Of a DNA stretch of 64,000 bases, positions 36,459 through 48,174 are shown in pieces; position 1 is the first letter of the stretch; each line of letters starts with the position of its first letter. The translations under genes and the position numbers were made by a program. The DNA is from Silurus meridionalis (Eukaryota > Chordata > Actinopteri > Siluriformes > Siluridae): NCBI RefSeq assembly GCF_014805685.1, contig NC_060892.1, forward strand, positions 5,024,990-5,088,989. The letters are read 5' to 3'. The notes beneath the pieces are model-generated. The model was not told the origin of the DNA. It made no database searches and was given only the letters and a program-made list of their open reading frames with translations.

Positions 36459-36550
36459 CATACATACATACATACATACAAAAAATTACTAATAATATAA
36501 TAATAATAATAATATAATAATAATAATAACAATAATCATATTAACGTTAC

Positions 36551-36587
<37 letters not shown>

Positions 36588-36600
36588 TTGTTATTATTAT
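36430..36600. repeat. (CATA)n and (AAT/ATT)n cluster
   Basis: About 12 CATA units are followed by TAA-rich units and then about 14 TTA units. The AAT and ATT blocks could pair with each other in single strands. Confidence 0.95.
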
Positions 36601-37034
36601 ATAAAATACACAAATAGACACACACAGGTGTGTGCATAAATCTTTTGCCATGTGCAGCCACATGGCTTTGTTATTATGTATGATTTATTGTATATGACCT
36701 CCTTCAGTAGTTTTTTTTTATTATTTTTTACATTCAACATTAACATAAACAAAAACATCTAAACTTTAAAAGAACACATATGGAATTATGTGATAACGAA
36801 AATATGTTTTTAACAACCAAAAACATGTTATATTTTTTTGATTGTCCAAAATAGCTACATTTCGCTTTGTAGGAAGCTTGGCAAGCTGGGAAATTTCTTG
36901 CCTTCCTAATGTGCTTTAGACCATCAGTTGTCTTGTGCAGAGGAAAGGCTGAGGACAGAGTCAACAGCCCTATTACTGCTAACACAACTACTGAACAAAT
37001 CCATATTATCACAAGGAACACTAAGTAAAGAGAA

Positions 37035-37698
37035 AAGACAGTCCATCATTATATTAAGAAGTGAAGGTCAGTCTCTCTGCTGCAGTGAATAGGTTTATTA
37101 GAATTACCAGCTTCAGCAACCGACAATTTACATTAATGCTTCTCTGAGTTTAAGTGGCAGACATATTTCAACATCCACTGTTCAGAGAAGGCCTTCATGG
37201 TTGAATTGTGGCAAAGGAACCATTACTTTGGAGAAACAGCAAGCAATAGAGGCTTGCTGTTGTAGAGACAACACAAGCAAATGACATGAGATCATTGAAA
37301 ACTGTCCTTTGGTCTGAAGAGTTCACATTTACATTTTTGGCTCTAACCGCTGTACAGAAGGAGATTCGATGGTTCCTGAATGTGTGGCTGCCACTGTGAA
37401 ACCCAGAGGTGGAGGTGTGATAGTGTGAAGGTGCTTTGTTCGTGACAATGTTGGTGATTTAGTTAAAATTGAAGGCACACTTAACCAGTGTGGCTGCCAC
37501 AGCATTTTACGGCAACATGCTATCCTATCTGGTTTGCACTTAGTGGGACCATCTTTTTTTCCCAACAGGACAATGACCCCAAACACACCTCTAGGTTATG
37601 TAAGAGCTATTTGTTCAAGAAGGAGAATGATGTTGAGTGATGCATCATGGTTTGGGATGAGTTTGACTGAAGACTGATAGAAAAGCAGCCTAAAAGCA

Positions 37699-37700
<2 letters not shown>
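37035..37700 (+). pseudogene. Tc1-like transposase relic
   Basis: Fragments in shifted frames match a Tc1 transposase from the second DNA-binding region to the end. TCAACATCCACTGTTCAGAG gives the STVQ-type motif. GTCCTTTGGTCTGAAGAGTT gives the LWS-E region (first catalytic Asp changed). CCAACAGGACAATGACCCC gives QQDNDP, followed by AAACACACCTCTAGG (KHTSR-like). GTTTGGGATGAGTTTGAC gives the VWDE-type motif with the final Glu. Stops, frameshifts and a deletion near 37075 show it is dead. Inverted ends were not found. Confidence 0.8.
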
Positions 37701-37734
<34 letters not shown>

Positions 37735-38857
37735 AGTGAGAGTGTTTTTCAGGGGACCAACTATGCTAAATAACAAACAAATTATTAATATTAAAATGAA
37801 AGAGATGCCTTAGATTCAGAAATAGTTATTAGCGTAACAGATCCTTATAAAAGCTAGCTAGCTTAGATTGCTAATGCAGATTTGTACCTGATACAGGCAG
37901 GAGCATTGTGTCTCATTTTACTTGTAAGTTGAACAGCCAATCAGAATAGTGGAAATTTACATATCATAGTTGTAAAGCCACTGTGGACTGCTTTATTTAA
38001 ATGGATAAAGAAAGGTTCTACAAACATGGATCATGCCTAAATGAGGAATTTATGGAAAATTGACCAGAGTTGATTAAAGACTATAGACGGTTGACTGTCA
38101 TGCAAGATTGGTTTCACCAGCAGACACTGCAAAGCTTTTGACACAATCAATTGTGCTTCATTTACAAGAACTGACCATCTGAACCAGGGCACGTTCAGCT
38201 CCTTTTCACTCTGCTCTGTCTGCCATGATCTGATAGTGACTGACAACAAACAATATGCCATTTGTACACTTTGTTTGGTTTTGGAATGATTTGGATTATC
38301 AGGCTTGTGCAGGAAGAAATAAATGACAGAAAAACAAAAAAAAGCTATCTGAAGACAGACTTTTTTGTCAATATCAGTTTTTCCAATTGATTCAATCTTC
38401 TGGCTGTAGATTCCATATGCTTGTGTTTTGAGGTGTGACCTGGGATTACACATTGATTGCTTCAGCCTGTGTTCACTGTCAATAATGCTAATACTCTTAA
38501 ATGCGAGAAATTCGCACACAAGCTCCCAAAGCTTTTTTCACATTCATTTAGCTGGAAGCTTCCACTGGCCTTTAGAGCTGTTTGACCTTATAGTTGAGTG
38601 GGGGTGAGAGTTATGTCCAACCAAACGCTTCCTGTGTGTTTTATTCCTGTCTTTGTCTCCTTACTTGTCCTTTTCCTTGCTCTGGCAGACCCCTGAATCT
38701 GCAATGCCCAAGGCGGATGTGGTATAGTTAGCCTGTAACTTTATATACCCAGTTTATAGAAGCCGGGTCTGATAAGTAGTTGCTGAGACTGAAATCTGGA
38801 ACATGGTGTAAGAAAATCTCCAAACAGAAGTGTGTCTATGTGTAAATGAGTTTGTAT

Positions 38858-38865
<8 letters not shown>

Positions 38866-38920
<55 letters not shown>
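38866..38920. repeat. (GT)n microsatellite
   Basis: About 27 GT units with minor interruptions on the left. Confidence 0.96.
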
Positions 38921-38925
<5 letters not shown>

Positions 38926-39438
38926 GCCAGGCTATGACAAATGACAAAATGACAAAATCTATAGTTCACCTACTAACCAGTTTGTTCAAAGCTGCATGGT
39001 TGTATATACTGGAAATGCTATATGCTAAGTAGCAAACTCAGCAAATGTCCTTGCTGTCTTGCACCCGTCAACATATTATAGTGTATGTGTGTTCACCTTC
39101 CAATGTTGACATTGCAAATTCTCAAACTGTGTCAAATGCATTGTGTGTAACTGTTTGACTTTCCTACCTTTAACTAGGAGGCCTTAGCATGAATGTGGCT
39201 CCTCTTTGATTAATCGGCATTCCTTGGGGTATAAGGGTGAAGGGGCCATCGTTCAAACTGCCGTCTGCAGACAGCCCTCTAGGCTCAGAGGGAAGTTTCA
39301 GGCTTAAAAACATGAATATTGTATGTTGTATATTACAGAGGGCTGTGTGAGGGTTGTGTACATTGACTTTTTTATTTGTTGTTGATTGCAATGCGTAGGT
39401 ATTGTACTGTGTTTCTGTGAGCTGGTACGGGTTAGAGG

Positions 39439-39490
39439 TGTGTGTGTGTGTGTGTGTATGTGTGCGTGCATGCGTGTGTGTGTGTGTGTA
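39439..39490. repeat. Interrupted (GT)n microsatellite
   Basis: GT units with TATG, CGTGCATGCG and similar breaks. Frames crossing it (poly-CV) are artefacts. Confidence 0.93.
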
Positions 39491-39626
39491 CACACTTCTC
39501 CTTTTCCTTTCTTGGGAATTGTGGTCTGGATAATGAAGAACTCATTACCAATTCAACTAGGATTGCACTGAGACAGATAGCTTTATATTGCCTACCTCAA
39601 GCCTCGAGTGAAGGTCAAACAATAAG

Positions 39627-39628
<2 letters not shown>

Positions 39629-39698
<70 letters not shown>

Positions 39699-39699
39699 C
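39629..39699. repeat. (GT)n(GA)n compound microsatellite
   Basis: About 21 GT units switch directly to about 14 GA units, giving poly-CV and RE-repeat pseudo-proteins. Confidence 0.97.
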
Positions 39700-40350
39700 A
39701 AAGAGACAGTGCTCCATTGTCTCATATAGCATATATCAAATCACGGAAAAAGGCTGCATTATATATATAAAAAAAGAAAGAAACAAAAGCGTTTGGCACT
39801 ATTTGCCAGCCATGTATCACTGACTGACTGTTCTTGTATTGACTTTGGCATTCCTGTGTATCTGCCTGGGTAATTACCAGATTACCTTCCCAGCATCAAA
39901 CACACTAGCAGGCATGCTTCAACAGCCTGGTAAACTGTGATTACAGTGACCTCATTTCCAGCCCCTGTGCCAAACACACACCATCAGCACTCACCTGCTT
40001 CTTTATTTTCCACCTTTTCAAGCGAAAAACAGTTTCAAATATATCTGTGTTTCCCATTCCTGCTGTTTTCATCTCTTGCATGCATTTTCCAACTCTAACA
40101 TGCCGTGCTTGACACGTTATATCATCATTTTATTATCAGCATCATTCTGAAGCTGTGCTGAGGTGTGTTTGAGCGGGAAAATGTGCCGAAGACATGTTCC
40201 AAACCAAAAACATTTTTTGTGACGCAGAATAAAAAACATCAGCTATATCCAATGTTGCAATCATCTGCAGTTTATTCTAAGAGAATTGGGTTGGAATATA
40301 AGATGCCGGTCCACCTACATGCATGGTAGACTGTAGGACCCAGATAATAC

Positions 40351-40572
40351 ATGGAAAAAATAATTGAAACCACATCAAACCATGGTTCAATTCTAACAAG
40401 GATCGCTGGAGCTGTAGAACTGGCATGTTATAACATTCTAACAAAATATTTTCCCTCAGTAGATGATGAGATCATGGTGGTGAAACCACTGTCCAACACG
40501 TCACTACTTTTAACCAGTAAAAAATCTGTGATTTTTACCATTGTGTTATGGTTAGTGTCAGACAGGTGGTGA
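40351..40572. repeat. Diverged dispersed repeat, copy 1
   Basis: Shares an ordered series of motifs with 41095-41330: GGATCGCTGGAGCTGTA versus GGATCCCTGCAGCTGTA, then TAACATTCTAACAAAATAT versus CAACATTCAAACAAAATAT, ATGGTGGTGAA, and GTGTCAGACAGG. The family is not identified. Confidence 0.6.
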
Positions 40573-40616
40573 GTTTGGGCTGTCTCTGATTACAATGCCC
40601 CCAGGCACATGCGCGC

Positions 40617-40617
40617 A

Positions 40618-40677
<60 letters not shown>
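40617..40677. repeat. (CA)n microsatellite
   Basis: About 29 CA units. Confidence 0.97.
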
Positions 40678-40678
<1 letters not shown>

Positions 40679-40764
40679 CAATTCCCGTGCAGACCTAGGA
40701 GCTTATGGCTAGTCTGTTCCTAAGCTAGTTCAGTTTTAATTCAGCATATTCACTATGTACATCA

Positions 40765-41040
40765 CAAAGTCAGCACAGGTTTGCCTAATGTTTATTACAT
40801 TACAATGCACAAGCCTTATTTAAATTCAACCTTTTCCTTTTTTTTTTTTTTATTATGTCGCAAGAAAAACAGTAGTAATTATTATGATTTTATTTGGCAT
40901 CTAGCTTTATGAGGGTGCAATGTTTCAGATCATGAGCTGCAAATTGCTTCTATCATTAAGCTCCAGTTTCTTGTTTCTAATGATTGGCTGTGTTAAATGG
41001 CGTTGCTGAATTTGGGGAAATGAGGCCTAAAGTGTTTCTT
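40765..41040. repeat. Duplicated segment, copy 1
   Basis: Its first part (AGTCAGCACAGGTTTGC to GCCTTATTTAAAT) is repeated directly at 44826. Its middle (CAGATCATGAGCTGCAAATT to TTCTAATGATTG) is present at 44920-44985 as the reverse complement. Its last part (GCTGAATTTGGGGAAATG) recurs directly near 45208. Copy 2 is therefore rearranged by an internal inversion. Confidence 0.75.
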
Positions 41041-41094
41041 CACAATATATTTGCTATATTGAAACAATATTAGCCTGGAAGAAACATGGAATGA

Positions 41095-41330
41095 GTAAGT
41101 GAAACCCCAAACAGACACTGACCCATATTCAGGATCAGATGAGGATCCCTGCAGCTGTACGACTGCATTGTTACAACATTCAAACAAAATATATTTGATG
41201 TTGTAATGATGGTGGTGAAGAACATTTTAACACATTTAGCTTCATCAATGATTTTACCCATCAGTAAGGTGTCAGACAGGCTGGTTCGTGTTTCTCTAGA
41301 ACTTCTGATCTTCCTTTCTGCAGACAGAAA
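41095..41330. repeat. Diverged dispersed repeat, copy 2
   Basis: Partner of 40351-40572 with the same motif order and orientation. It is not coding in either copy. Confidence 0.6.
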
Positions 41331-41489
41331 CACTTTGATGTGAGAGGTCAATAAAGACTGGTTCAAATTAATAATCACTTTCTGCTTGTGAAATTTTCCA
41401 TGGACATTCAACTGTCCTTTTCCTCACATGTTGCTAAAGTGACAAGCTCTTGTCTGCTTTTTCTCTACATCCTACAGAAGGATTTAACC

Positions 41490-41792
41490 ATTTTTATCCA
41501 CACAGGCTGCTCAGGTGCTTGTTTAGTCTCTTGTCATTTTGCGACTGGACTACTGCAACTCTCTGCTGGCATCTGTACCTCTGAATGCAATTCGTCCTCT
41601 GAAATTGATCCAAAACTTGTTTTATACCTGCCTACAGTAAGTTCTCTCACACCACCCCCCTGCTGCGCTCCCCCCACTGGCTTCCGGTAGCTGCACTTAT
41701 GAATCAGATTCAAAACACTGATGCTTGCCAGAAAGCCAAAAATGGACCAGCACCTTCTTACCTCAAAGCTCTTATCACTACTTGCACTGCAC
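41490..41792 (+). repeat. L2-like LINE ORF2 3' part, first piece
   Basis: Contains ATTTTGCGACTGGACTACTG, reading RLDYCNSLLA, a hallmark of the C-terminal reverse-transcriptase region of L2-type LINEs. IRPLKLIQN and IRFKTLMLA follow. It has frameshifts and stops. It is broken at 41792 by an hAT insertion and continues at 43473. Confidence 0.82.
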
Positions 41793-42283
41793 CAGAGGTG
41801 AGAAGTAGCAAAGAACAAATACTTTGTTATAAGTATAAGTAGATGTTTTTTGGTATCAGTATTTTACTTCACTGTTTATTTTTCGGACAACTTTTTACTT
41901 TCACTTATTACATTTTTAAACAAATAATATCACAAGTACTTTCTACTTCTAACATCTTCAAACCAGGCATCAACTTATTTTCTGTATTTGCGTGGGTTTT
42001 TCAATCTACCACTGGTGTATCATTTTCTGGCTCTCACACGCAACAGACGTAGGCTAGTTTACGTTGCTAACAATGACAAAGGCAAAAAGCAACAAGAAGA
42101 CTGGAGCTAACGTGAATGAGACAGAGGGAGTCGGCGATGTAAACATGACTGAGAACAGAGACGTTCCTGATCACCTGATCATCATCATCTTTTCTCTGTT
42201 TGAGTTCTATATGTTGGTTGTTCAGCTTGGATACATTCATTAGATAACAAAATTAGCAATTTGTTTTGTATTAATATATAAAT

Positions 42284-42370
42284 TATGGCTGTCAAGATTA
42301 ACTGGTTAATAACGCATTAACGCAAATTAATTTTAACAGCTCTAACTTTATTTTTGACCATTTTTATTTA

Positions 42371-42459
<89 letters not shown>

Positions 42460-43328
42460 CAAATAAAAATGGTCAAAAATAAAGTTAGAGCTGTTAAAAT
42501 TAATTGTATATAAATGTATATATATACATTTATTCGCAACGTCCTTTCATTACTCAGATATAAAAAATTTTTAAAAATCCACCGAAAAATAATTTTTAAT
42601 CACGAAACTTGTTTTACTGATGCAAGTCTCAAATCAAGCACCAAAATCTGCCATGATGCACACATCCTGGAATGAATCTTCTTGGGTGGACAAACGCGCC
42701 GTTGCGTTTTGTGGCATTTTCTCCTCATAATGTCGAAACAAACTGAATAGCTAATAGCTATATATTATTCGAATCTCTTTTATTTGTATACCCCAATAAC
42801 AACAAAATGCTGTGCTTTTGTAAAATAAAGAAAACAGACAGGGGGCGCTCTCTGCCATTTCTGTCATTACTCTTCACGCACACAAATATAACAACATGAA
42901 TCTCAGTAAATATTTGCATCACAGACATAATAAATATATGTATGAAAAGTTTGAAATGTCTACTTTCAAATAAACTCACATTCACATTAAAAAATTGTAT
43001 GATTATGTAATCCGTATGAAAGTTAGTAAAGGTACAGTTTATCAGATATCACCTCATTAAACGTCTGTGTGGAAACATAGCAAAATTTTTGTTTGGTGTC
43101 CTGATGAATTACAAATTTAAAACACAACTATTACTTTAAAACATCTAAAGAATACTTTCTCTTCATGCTCTATGTATGATTAGAGCATTATAAACTTGAA
43201 AAGTATTAATTTATGCTACATTTAGAGCAGATAAAATGTGCGATTAAGTTGCGATTAATCACGAGTTAACTCACGATAATCATGCGATTAATCAAGATTA
43301 AATATTAAGAAACTGATTGACAGCCCTA
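42284..43328. mobile_element. hAT-like element nested in the hAT element
   Basis: The ends TATGGCTGTCAAGATTAA and, inverted, TAGGGCTGTCAATC are flanked by ATATAAAT (42276-42283) and ATATTAAT (43329-43336), an 8-bp duplication with one difference. The subterminal GCGATTAATC/GATTAATCGC motifs are those of a common fish repeat. No transposase is visible. Confidence 0.85.
42325..42505. repeat. Perfect 45-bp inverted repeat around an (AT)n core
   Basis: Positions 42325-42369 and 42461-42505 are exact reverse complements (AATTAATTTTAACAGC... / ...GCTGTTAAAATTAATT). The 91-bp loop is an A tract, about 30 AT units and a T tract, itself nearly self-complementary. The whole could form a long cruciform. 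Only one arm fits the usual order of the element, so the other is probably an inverted copy. Confidence 0.95.
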
Positions 43329-43472
43329 ATATTAATATGATGTGAGGTCCAGTAACCATCATGACACTAAAACAGGTAGTTGTAATGGCTACTTTTTACT
43401 GAAGTAAATGTCAGAGCCCAAACTTCTTTACTTTAACTTAAGTGAAGGATGTGTGTACTTCTGCCACCTCTG

Positions 43473-43680
43473 CACTGCTCCATGCTCTTCTAGCACTGCT
43501 TGACTGGTCCCACCATCATTTAGGGTAAGAGGTAGGTATACATCAAGACTCTTTTCTGTTCTGGCACTGAGGTGGTGGAATGAACTTTCTCTAGATGACC
43601 AAACAGCTGCATCATCTTCAAACTATAGGTGAAGACCTACCGATATTTCAAATACTTAAACTAGCCCTTATTTTCTCTGT
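43473..43680 (+). repeat. L2-like LINE 3' part, second piece
   Basis: Resumes at the duplicated site with CACTGCTCCATGC, then GACTGGTCCCACCATCATTT, CTGTTCTGGCACTGAGGTG and GTGGAATGAACTTTC (RWWNELP-like end of the L2 ORF). It ends near a TAAATAAATAAA tail. Confidence 0.78.
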
Positions 43681-43689
43681 GTCCTATGT

Positions 43690-43721
43690 AAAAAAATAAA
43701 TAAATAAATAAATAAATAAAA
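43690..43721. repeat. (AAAT)n microsatellite
   Basis: About seven units at the probable 3' end of the L2 LINE, consistent with a LINE tail repeat. Confidence 0.9.
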
Positions 43722-43849
43722 AGAAGTGTGCTCCCAACAGAATACATAGGAATTTTAGGGTGACGGTATCCTCAGATTGGAACCTAGTGAGCCAGTGTTG
43801 ATTTATTAATTGATAGAGACTTCAAAGCACCTTTGTAAATGTACTTAAG

Positions 43850-44290
43850 GTGAGTGGAAATGCATCTCGGATTGTACACATCTGAAGCTGAGACAGCAGA
43901 GTGAACAGACTCACCAAAACTGGACAGCTGATGCTCTGATGAGGCTTAGAATTTGGTGCCAACAGCTTGAATCCATGAAGCTGACCTGTGTAATGATAGA
44001 GGGAATGGTCTCTTTGCACCATTTGTGCACATTAAAACCAATCATTCATTGCCTGAATGCCACAGCCTGAATGACTATTGTTGCTTACCATGTCCCTCAC
44101 ATCATGGCATCAATTTACCTTCTTCTAATGACAGCTTTCAGTGTGATAATGCACCAAGCCACAAAGAAAAAGTGGCTTCTACCTGGTTTCGTGAAAATGA
44201 AAGTGATTAGCATTCTTTAAAGGCTGGTCCAATCACCGTTCTGAATCCAATAAAGCATTGTGTGAGACAGTCATATGGTCAATATTGACC
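43850..44290 (+). pseudogene. Tc1-like transposase relic
   Basis: Decayed catalytic half of a fish Tc1 transposase. GCTCTGATGAGGCTTAG corresponds to the SDE motif, TTTGGTGCCAACAGC to a WRQ-type motif, and GAATGCCACAGCCTGAATG to NATAYL. TGTGATAATGCACCAAGCCA reads CDNAPSHK, holding the second catalytic Asp. ATCCAATAAAGCATTGTG stands in for the NPIEHL motif. Frameshifts and stops are numerous, and neither end is preserved. Confidence 0.78.
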
Positions 44291-44825
44291 AGAAGGTCAA
44301 ATGGAATTTTTTCATCTTTTGGAACCCATGTCATGAAAAAAGCGCTGTTTTGAGAGATAAAAAGATGTTCAGAAAACATGTGGAACATTACTTAATATCA
44401 TATAAACATTCCTGTGTTGGTATTCTACTCTAATTATTCAGTTTTCTCGATGTCATCTACAAAACATGATAGCACCATGACTTCAGATAATCCTCTCAAC
44501 AATAAGACAGTATCCTAATTGTATCCTCATTCCAGTTCCTTCTCAGTTCTCTCAAGTTTCTTGTCTTTTTTTTTTCATTTCAATGTTACAGTCATTTGGA
44601 ATCCACACGTCGATCAGCACTGTCGGTTTCGCTGCTCCTTATCTGTTATTACCGTGTTACTTGTCTGAGTACATAATATTCTCCAGGTGCAGGATCGGAA
44701 TCTTGCGCTAGAGCCATGATTGTGATAATGTGGATGTTGGTGTTGGAATCTGGGTGTCTCCGCTTACCCTGCCTCCAGGCACACACACAGTTTGCCTAAC
44801 AGCCTAACAGCCGACTGTTTCTGAG

Positions 44826-45240
44826 TCAGCACAGGTTTGCATAATGTTTATTACATTACAGTGCACAAGCCTTATTTAAATACACCTTTTTTCTTGTTTT
44901 CAAAACCAGACAATCATTAGAAACAAGACAACGGAGCTTAACGATAGAAGCAATTTGCAGCTCATGATCTGAAACCAGCAGTGCAAAAATGGGGTATGCA
45001 GTATATATGATAAAAATATGGGCTCTGCACATAGTGGGGGCTCCATTGCATGTAATGTATTTATTCTTGTATTTACCCCACTTTTTTGGTAGTGGAAGGT
45101 GGGCACCAATCATGCTCTTGCATAGCCTTGTGCAAATGTGCACTTGTGCCCCTTACTGAAACATAATAAATAAAATATCAATAATTACTACTGTTTTAAG
45201 TGTCTTTGCTGAATTTGTGGAAATGGTGGCTTAAGAATTC
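44826..45240. repeat. Duplicated segment, copy 2, with inverted middle
   Basis: See copy 1 at 40765. The first and last parts are in the same direction, while the middle (CAATCATTAGAAACAAGA ... CAGCTCATGATCTGAAACC) is reversed. Copy 2 also has extra sequence of about 200 bp between the inverted part and the last part. Confidence 0.75.
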
Positions 45241-45878
45241 CCTTTGTTTCCTTTTTGGATCTTCTTTGTCTGTCATTCTTTTGTATCTGTGATTATAAAG
45301 AAAGCTGAATTCATTATTACTGCTCGATGTCCTGCTGTGCTTGTCGATCCCCGTTGAGGGTACATGCTGACGGCGCTGGCATCGCATTGCCGTCGCCCTG
45401 GTCACATAAACGGCGGCATTTTTTGGTACCTGCTGTCTCTTCTGTAGCTGTGGGTGATCAGATGAGATAAGATTTTGTCTCGTCTAATGAACATCAAAGT
45501 GTATTATTAACCCATCATGCCTGCTTAGATCTGTGTGCAGTGAAGATGCATTAACAAAAAACCTTTTGTCTGGCACTCCTTGCTGCTGACTTTCGTCTCG
45601 AGCCTCTTCAATCAAATATGGTCTGAACTTTATTCTACGGTATGCAGAGCTGTGTATTCACTTTTAGCTCCTGTATTAGCTTCAGCTTAGACACTGATCT
45701 TAAAGCAGGCTTAGAGGATTGACTAGAAATGATGTAAATTAAAAAATTTTCTTTACTGATCACATATGCACACGTCTTTGGATTCAGTTACTTAAATTAA
45801 AGGTTTACATAAGGAAGGTTCTTCATATCACCAGCTGGGTTACGTTGCTTGATATGGGATCTGTATGTACACTGAAGG

Positions 45879-46042
45879 CTGGCCCATATTGTCCAATTCA
45901 ACAGATGAGCGACTGTAGCTCAAATTGCTGAAGAAGTTAATGGTGTCAATGGTGTCTCGACAGGTCAGAACGGTTTTGCCAGCAAAAGGGGGACCAACAC
46001 ATTAGGCAGGTGGTTATTATATTATGCCTGATCAGTGGCCAT
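45879..46042 (+). mobile_element. Internally deleted Tc1-like element, right end
   Basis: Contains ATTGCTGAAGAAGTTAATG, AGCAAAAGGGGGACCAACAC and TTATGCCTGATCAGTGGCC. The last is the terminus matching the left end of the 10712 relic. The transposase between its second DNA-binding region and its last codons is deleted. Confidence 0.75.
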
Positions 46043-46491
46043 AAAGTTACTCCTGGTCAGTGTATGTTGCAATTTTACACTACAGAAGAACCCAGTGACT
46101 TTGCATGTGTGCTTTAATTTTTGTCTAGTTCGTTCCTATAGTGACACACCAATGGCACAACTAAACTTTGGCTGCTTTTTAGCTCACTCAGCACTCATAA
46201 CCTTTTTTGGGCTCTTGCCTGTGTATTCACTTCGCATGAGAACGAGGCTGAGAAACAGACAGACCATTAATACAGTAGTGCAAATGGGTGTCAGGTGCCA
46301 AATGAATCAGTTCATCCCTATAAACCATTTACAATTCAATTTTAAGTTTGTCCCTAATGAGCAAGCCTGTGGCAAGATTAATCACCCTAAGATCGCATTA
46401 GAAAAAAACCTTGTTCCATAGAAAGTTCCATAGGTGTGCAACCTGTGGGCCTGTGCCTTTGTAGTAGACTGTTGATTTTATTACACTTTTG

Positions 46492-46650
46492 TACATTTAT
46501 GGCATTTAGAGCAGATGTTTACTCTTTAAGAGCATCCTACAATTATCTTATTTCTACATCTGAGCAGTTGAGGGCTAAGGGGATTGATCAGTACCCCAGC
46601 AGCAGCTTGGTCAAAACCTTCTAGAAGTTCAAAATCTTAACTACTGCCTG
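46492..46650 (-). repeat. Degraded SINE copy
   Basis: On the minus strand it ends TGCCATAAATGTAC and retains CAACTGCTCAGATG with CAAGCTGCTGCTGG. The tRNA-like head is only partly recognisable. Confidence 0.6.
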
Positions 46651-47436
46651 TTACAATGTGGTTTGCATTCAAGCCAAGTTCAGTCATGCAAACTCTTTGA
46701 ATTAGCTAACTACCAATATATAACAATTTAAACTCTTTTGGAAGTTCTTGTGTATCTATTCAGTGTGAAGTCTTGATATGCATTTTGTTATGTAAGTTCT
46801 TACCACTTTGGTAATGCTGTTTTCTTTGGTCTGGCCCTTCTGGACTGTTGCCTTTTGTCAGCATTATTGTTGCCTGTCTTGATTTTTGGATTGCAATTTC
46901 ACTTTATTTGCCTTTATCCTTATGCACATGGATCCAAATGCTTTACCAGTTAGACATGTTACAATACCTTAGTCCTGGATCATCAAATCTGGATATTGCT
47001 AGAAATAACAGCAAATGCAATTTGATCTTTGGCAAAAATGTTCTCAGCATACAAGTACGGTTTTCTCTTCTTGCAATTGAGAAACGTGAAAGCCAAGATC
47101 TAGGCTATGCCAAGTTTGGGAAAATCGGAACCTTGGCATAACACCAGTGCCTGATCCTGACACACTTTTCTTGCTTTGGTTCCTCTCACACTTCAAACTC
47201 ACTTTATGTATCCTAATGCTCTACTTTTCCTTCTGCTGGTCCCACATTTTTACTGTAACCACTGGCATTTCCTAAAAACAGCTTGTTCCCGAATGTCATC
47301 ATTTGGTGAATAAATATCACCCGGTTACTCTGGATTTATAATTGAAAATGTAACCATGTCTTTTTGCTCATATTGAATCCTTGAAGCACACTTTATTCAC
47401 TACTTGGTGTTAGAAGAGAATAGGTAATTTTTTTAG

Positions 47437-47490
47437 TCTGGTTTCTCTCAAGGTTTCCTCATCATGCCATATCAGGGCTTGTATCATTGC
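47437..47490 (+). repeat. Retroelement tail scrap
   Basis: TCTGGTTTCTCTCAAGGTTT matches the TCTGGTTCCTCTTAAGG phrase of the tail element at 62785. Only about 50 bp remain. Confidence 0.4.
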
Positions 47491-47528
47491 TGTCACCTCT
47501 GTGTTGTTTTTAAACTTTAGGCTTCTAA

Positions 47529-47795
47529 ATACACTATATGGACAAATGTCTCTTGTGAAAATCTGACTATAAGATTTATAGGATTTTTCAACATCCCATG
47601 CATTAAGTCCCCATTTGCTGTTAGAATAACCTCTTCCGGGAAGATTTTCCACTGGATTATGGAGTGTGCTTGAGCAACATATTGGTCTTCTAGTTCAAAT
47701 GGAGGGAAGATGTAATGATACCAAATCTAGAGACATCCTATACAATTTTATGCCACCAATTTTGTGGCAACAGTTTGGGGATGTGGTTGCAAGTT
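47529..47795 (-). mobile_element. Family A Tc1 derivative, internally deleted
   Basis: Both ends are on the minus strand relative to the copy at 5325. ACACTATATGGACAAATG is the right terminus, AACCTCTTCCGGGAAG and CCACTGGATTATGGAGTG the inner right part, and GAGACATCCTATACAATTTT the left part. The transposase core is missing. Confidence 0.72.
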
Positions 47796-48129
47796 TGCTT
47801 CGTTACCATGTTTACTGTAAAAAATAAACTGTACAAATTAAAATCGAATTGAACTTCACCAGCATTTTCCCTTCTGATTACAGGCATTTATTCAGGAGTG
47901 GTAAGTTATCACACTGTGTGTTAGCGAGTGTGTGTGTTTGTTTGTTTGTTTGTGTGTGTGAGTGCACACTAAACATTTTATGCAGTGATTCTTAAAGCCA
48001 ATCTGAGAATTTCATAGATGTTATGCAGATTTAATAGTAAAAAACAATAATAAATAAAACTTTTTAAGTAAGTAATAAGTAATAAAAAACATAACACTGA
48101 TCATATCACGCATTAACAAGAAGTAAACC

Positions 48130-48171
<42 letters not shown>
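48130..48171. repeat. (CA)n microsatellite
   Basis: About 20 CA units. Confidence 0.97.

Positions 48172-48174
<3 letters not shown>

Larger units (their letters stand above)
41793..43472. mobile_element. hAT-type element inserted in the L2 LINE
   Basis: The ends are CAGAGGTGAGAAGTAGC and, inverted at the right, CAGAGGTGGCAGAAGTA. The flanks are an 8-bp duplication with one difference, CACTGCAC (41785-41792) and CACTGCTC (43473-43480). An 8-bp duplication with CAG-type ends is the hAT signature. Without its own insert it is about 630 bp and has no transposase, so it is non-autonomous. Confidence 0.87.

Noticed and set aside
39386..39823. Cys-Val and Arg-Glu repeat proteins
   Set aside because: They are products of GT and GA microsatellites.
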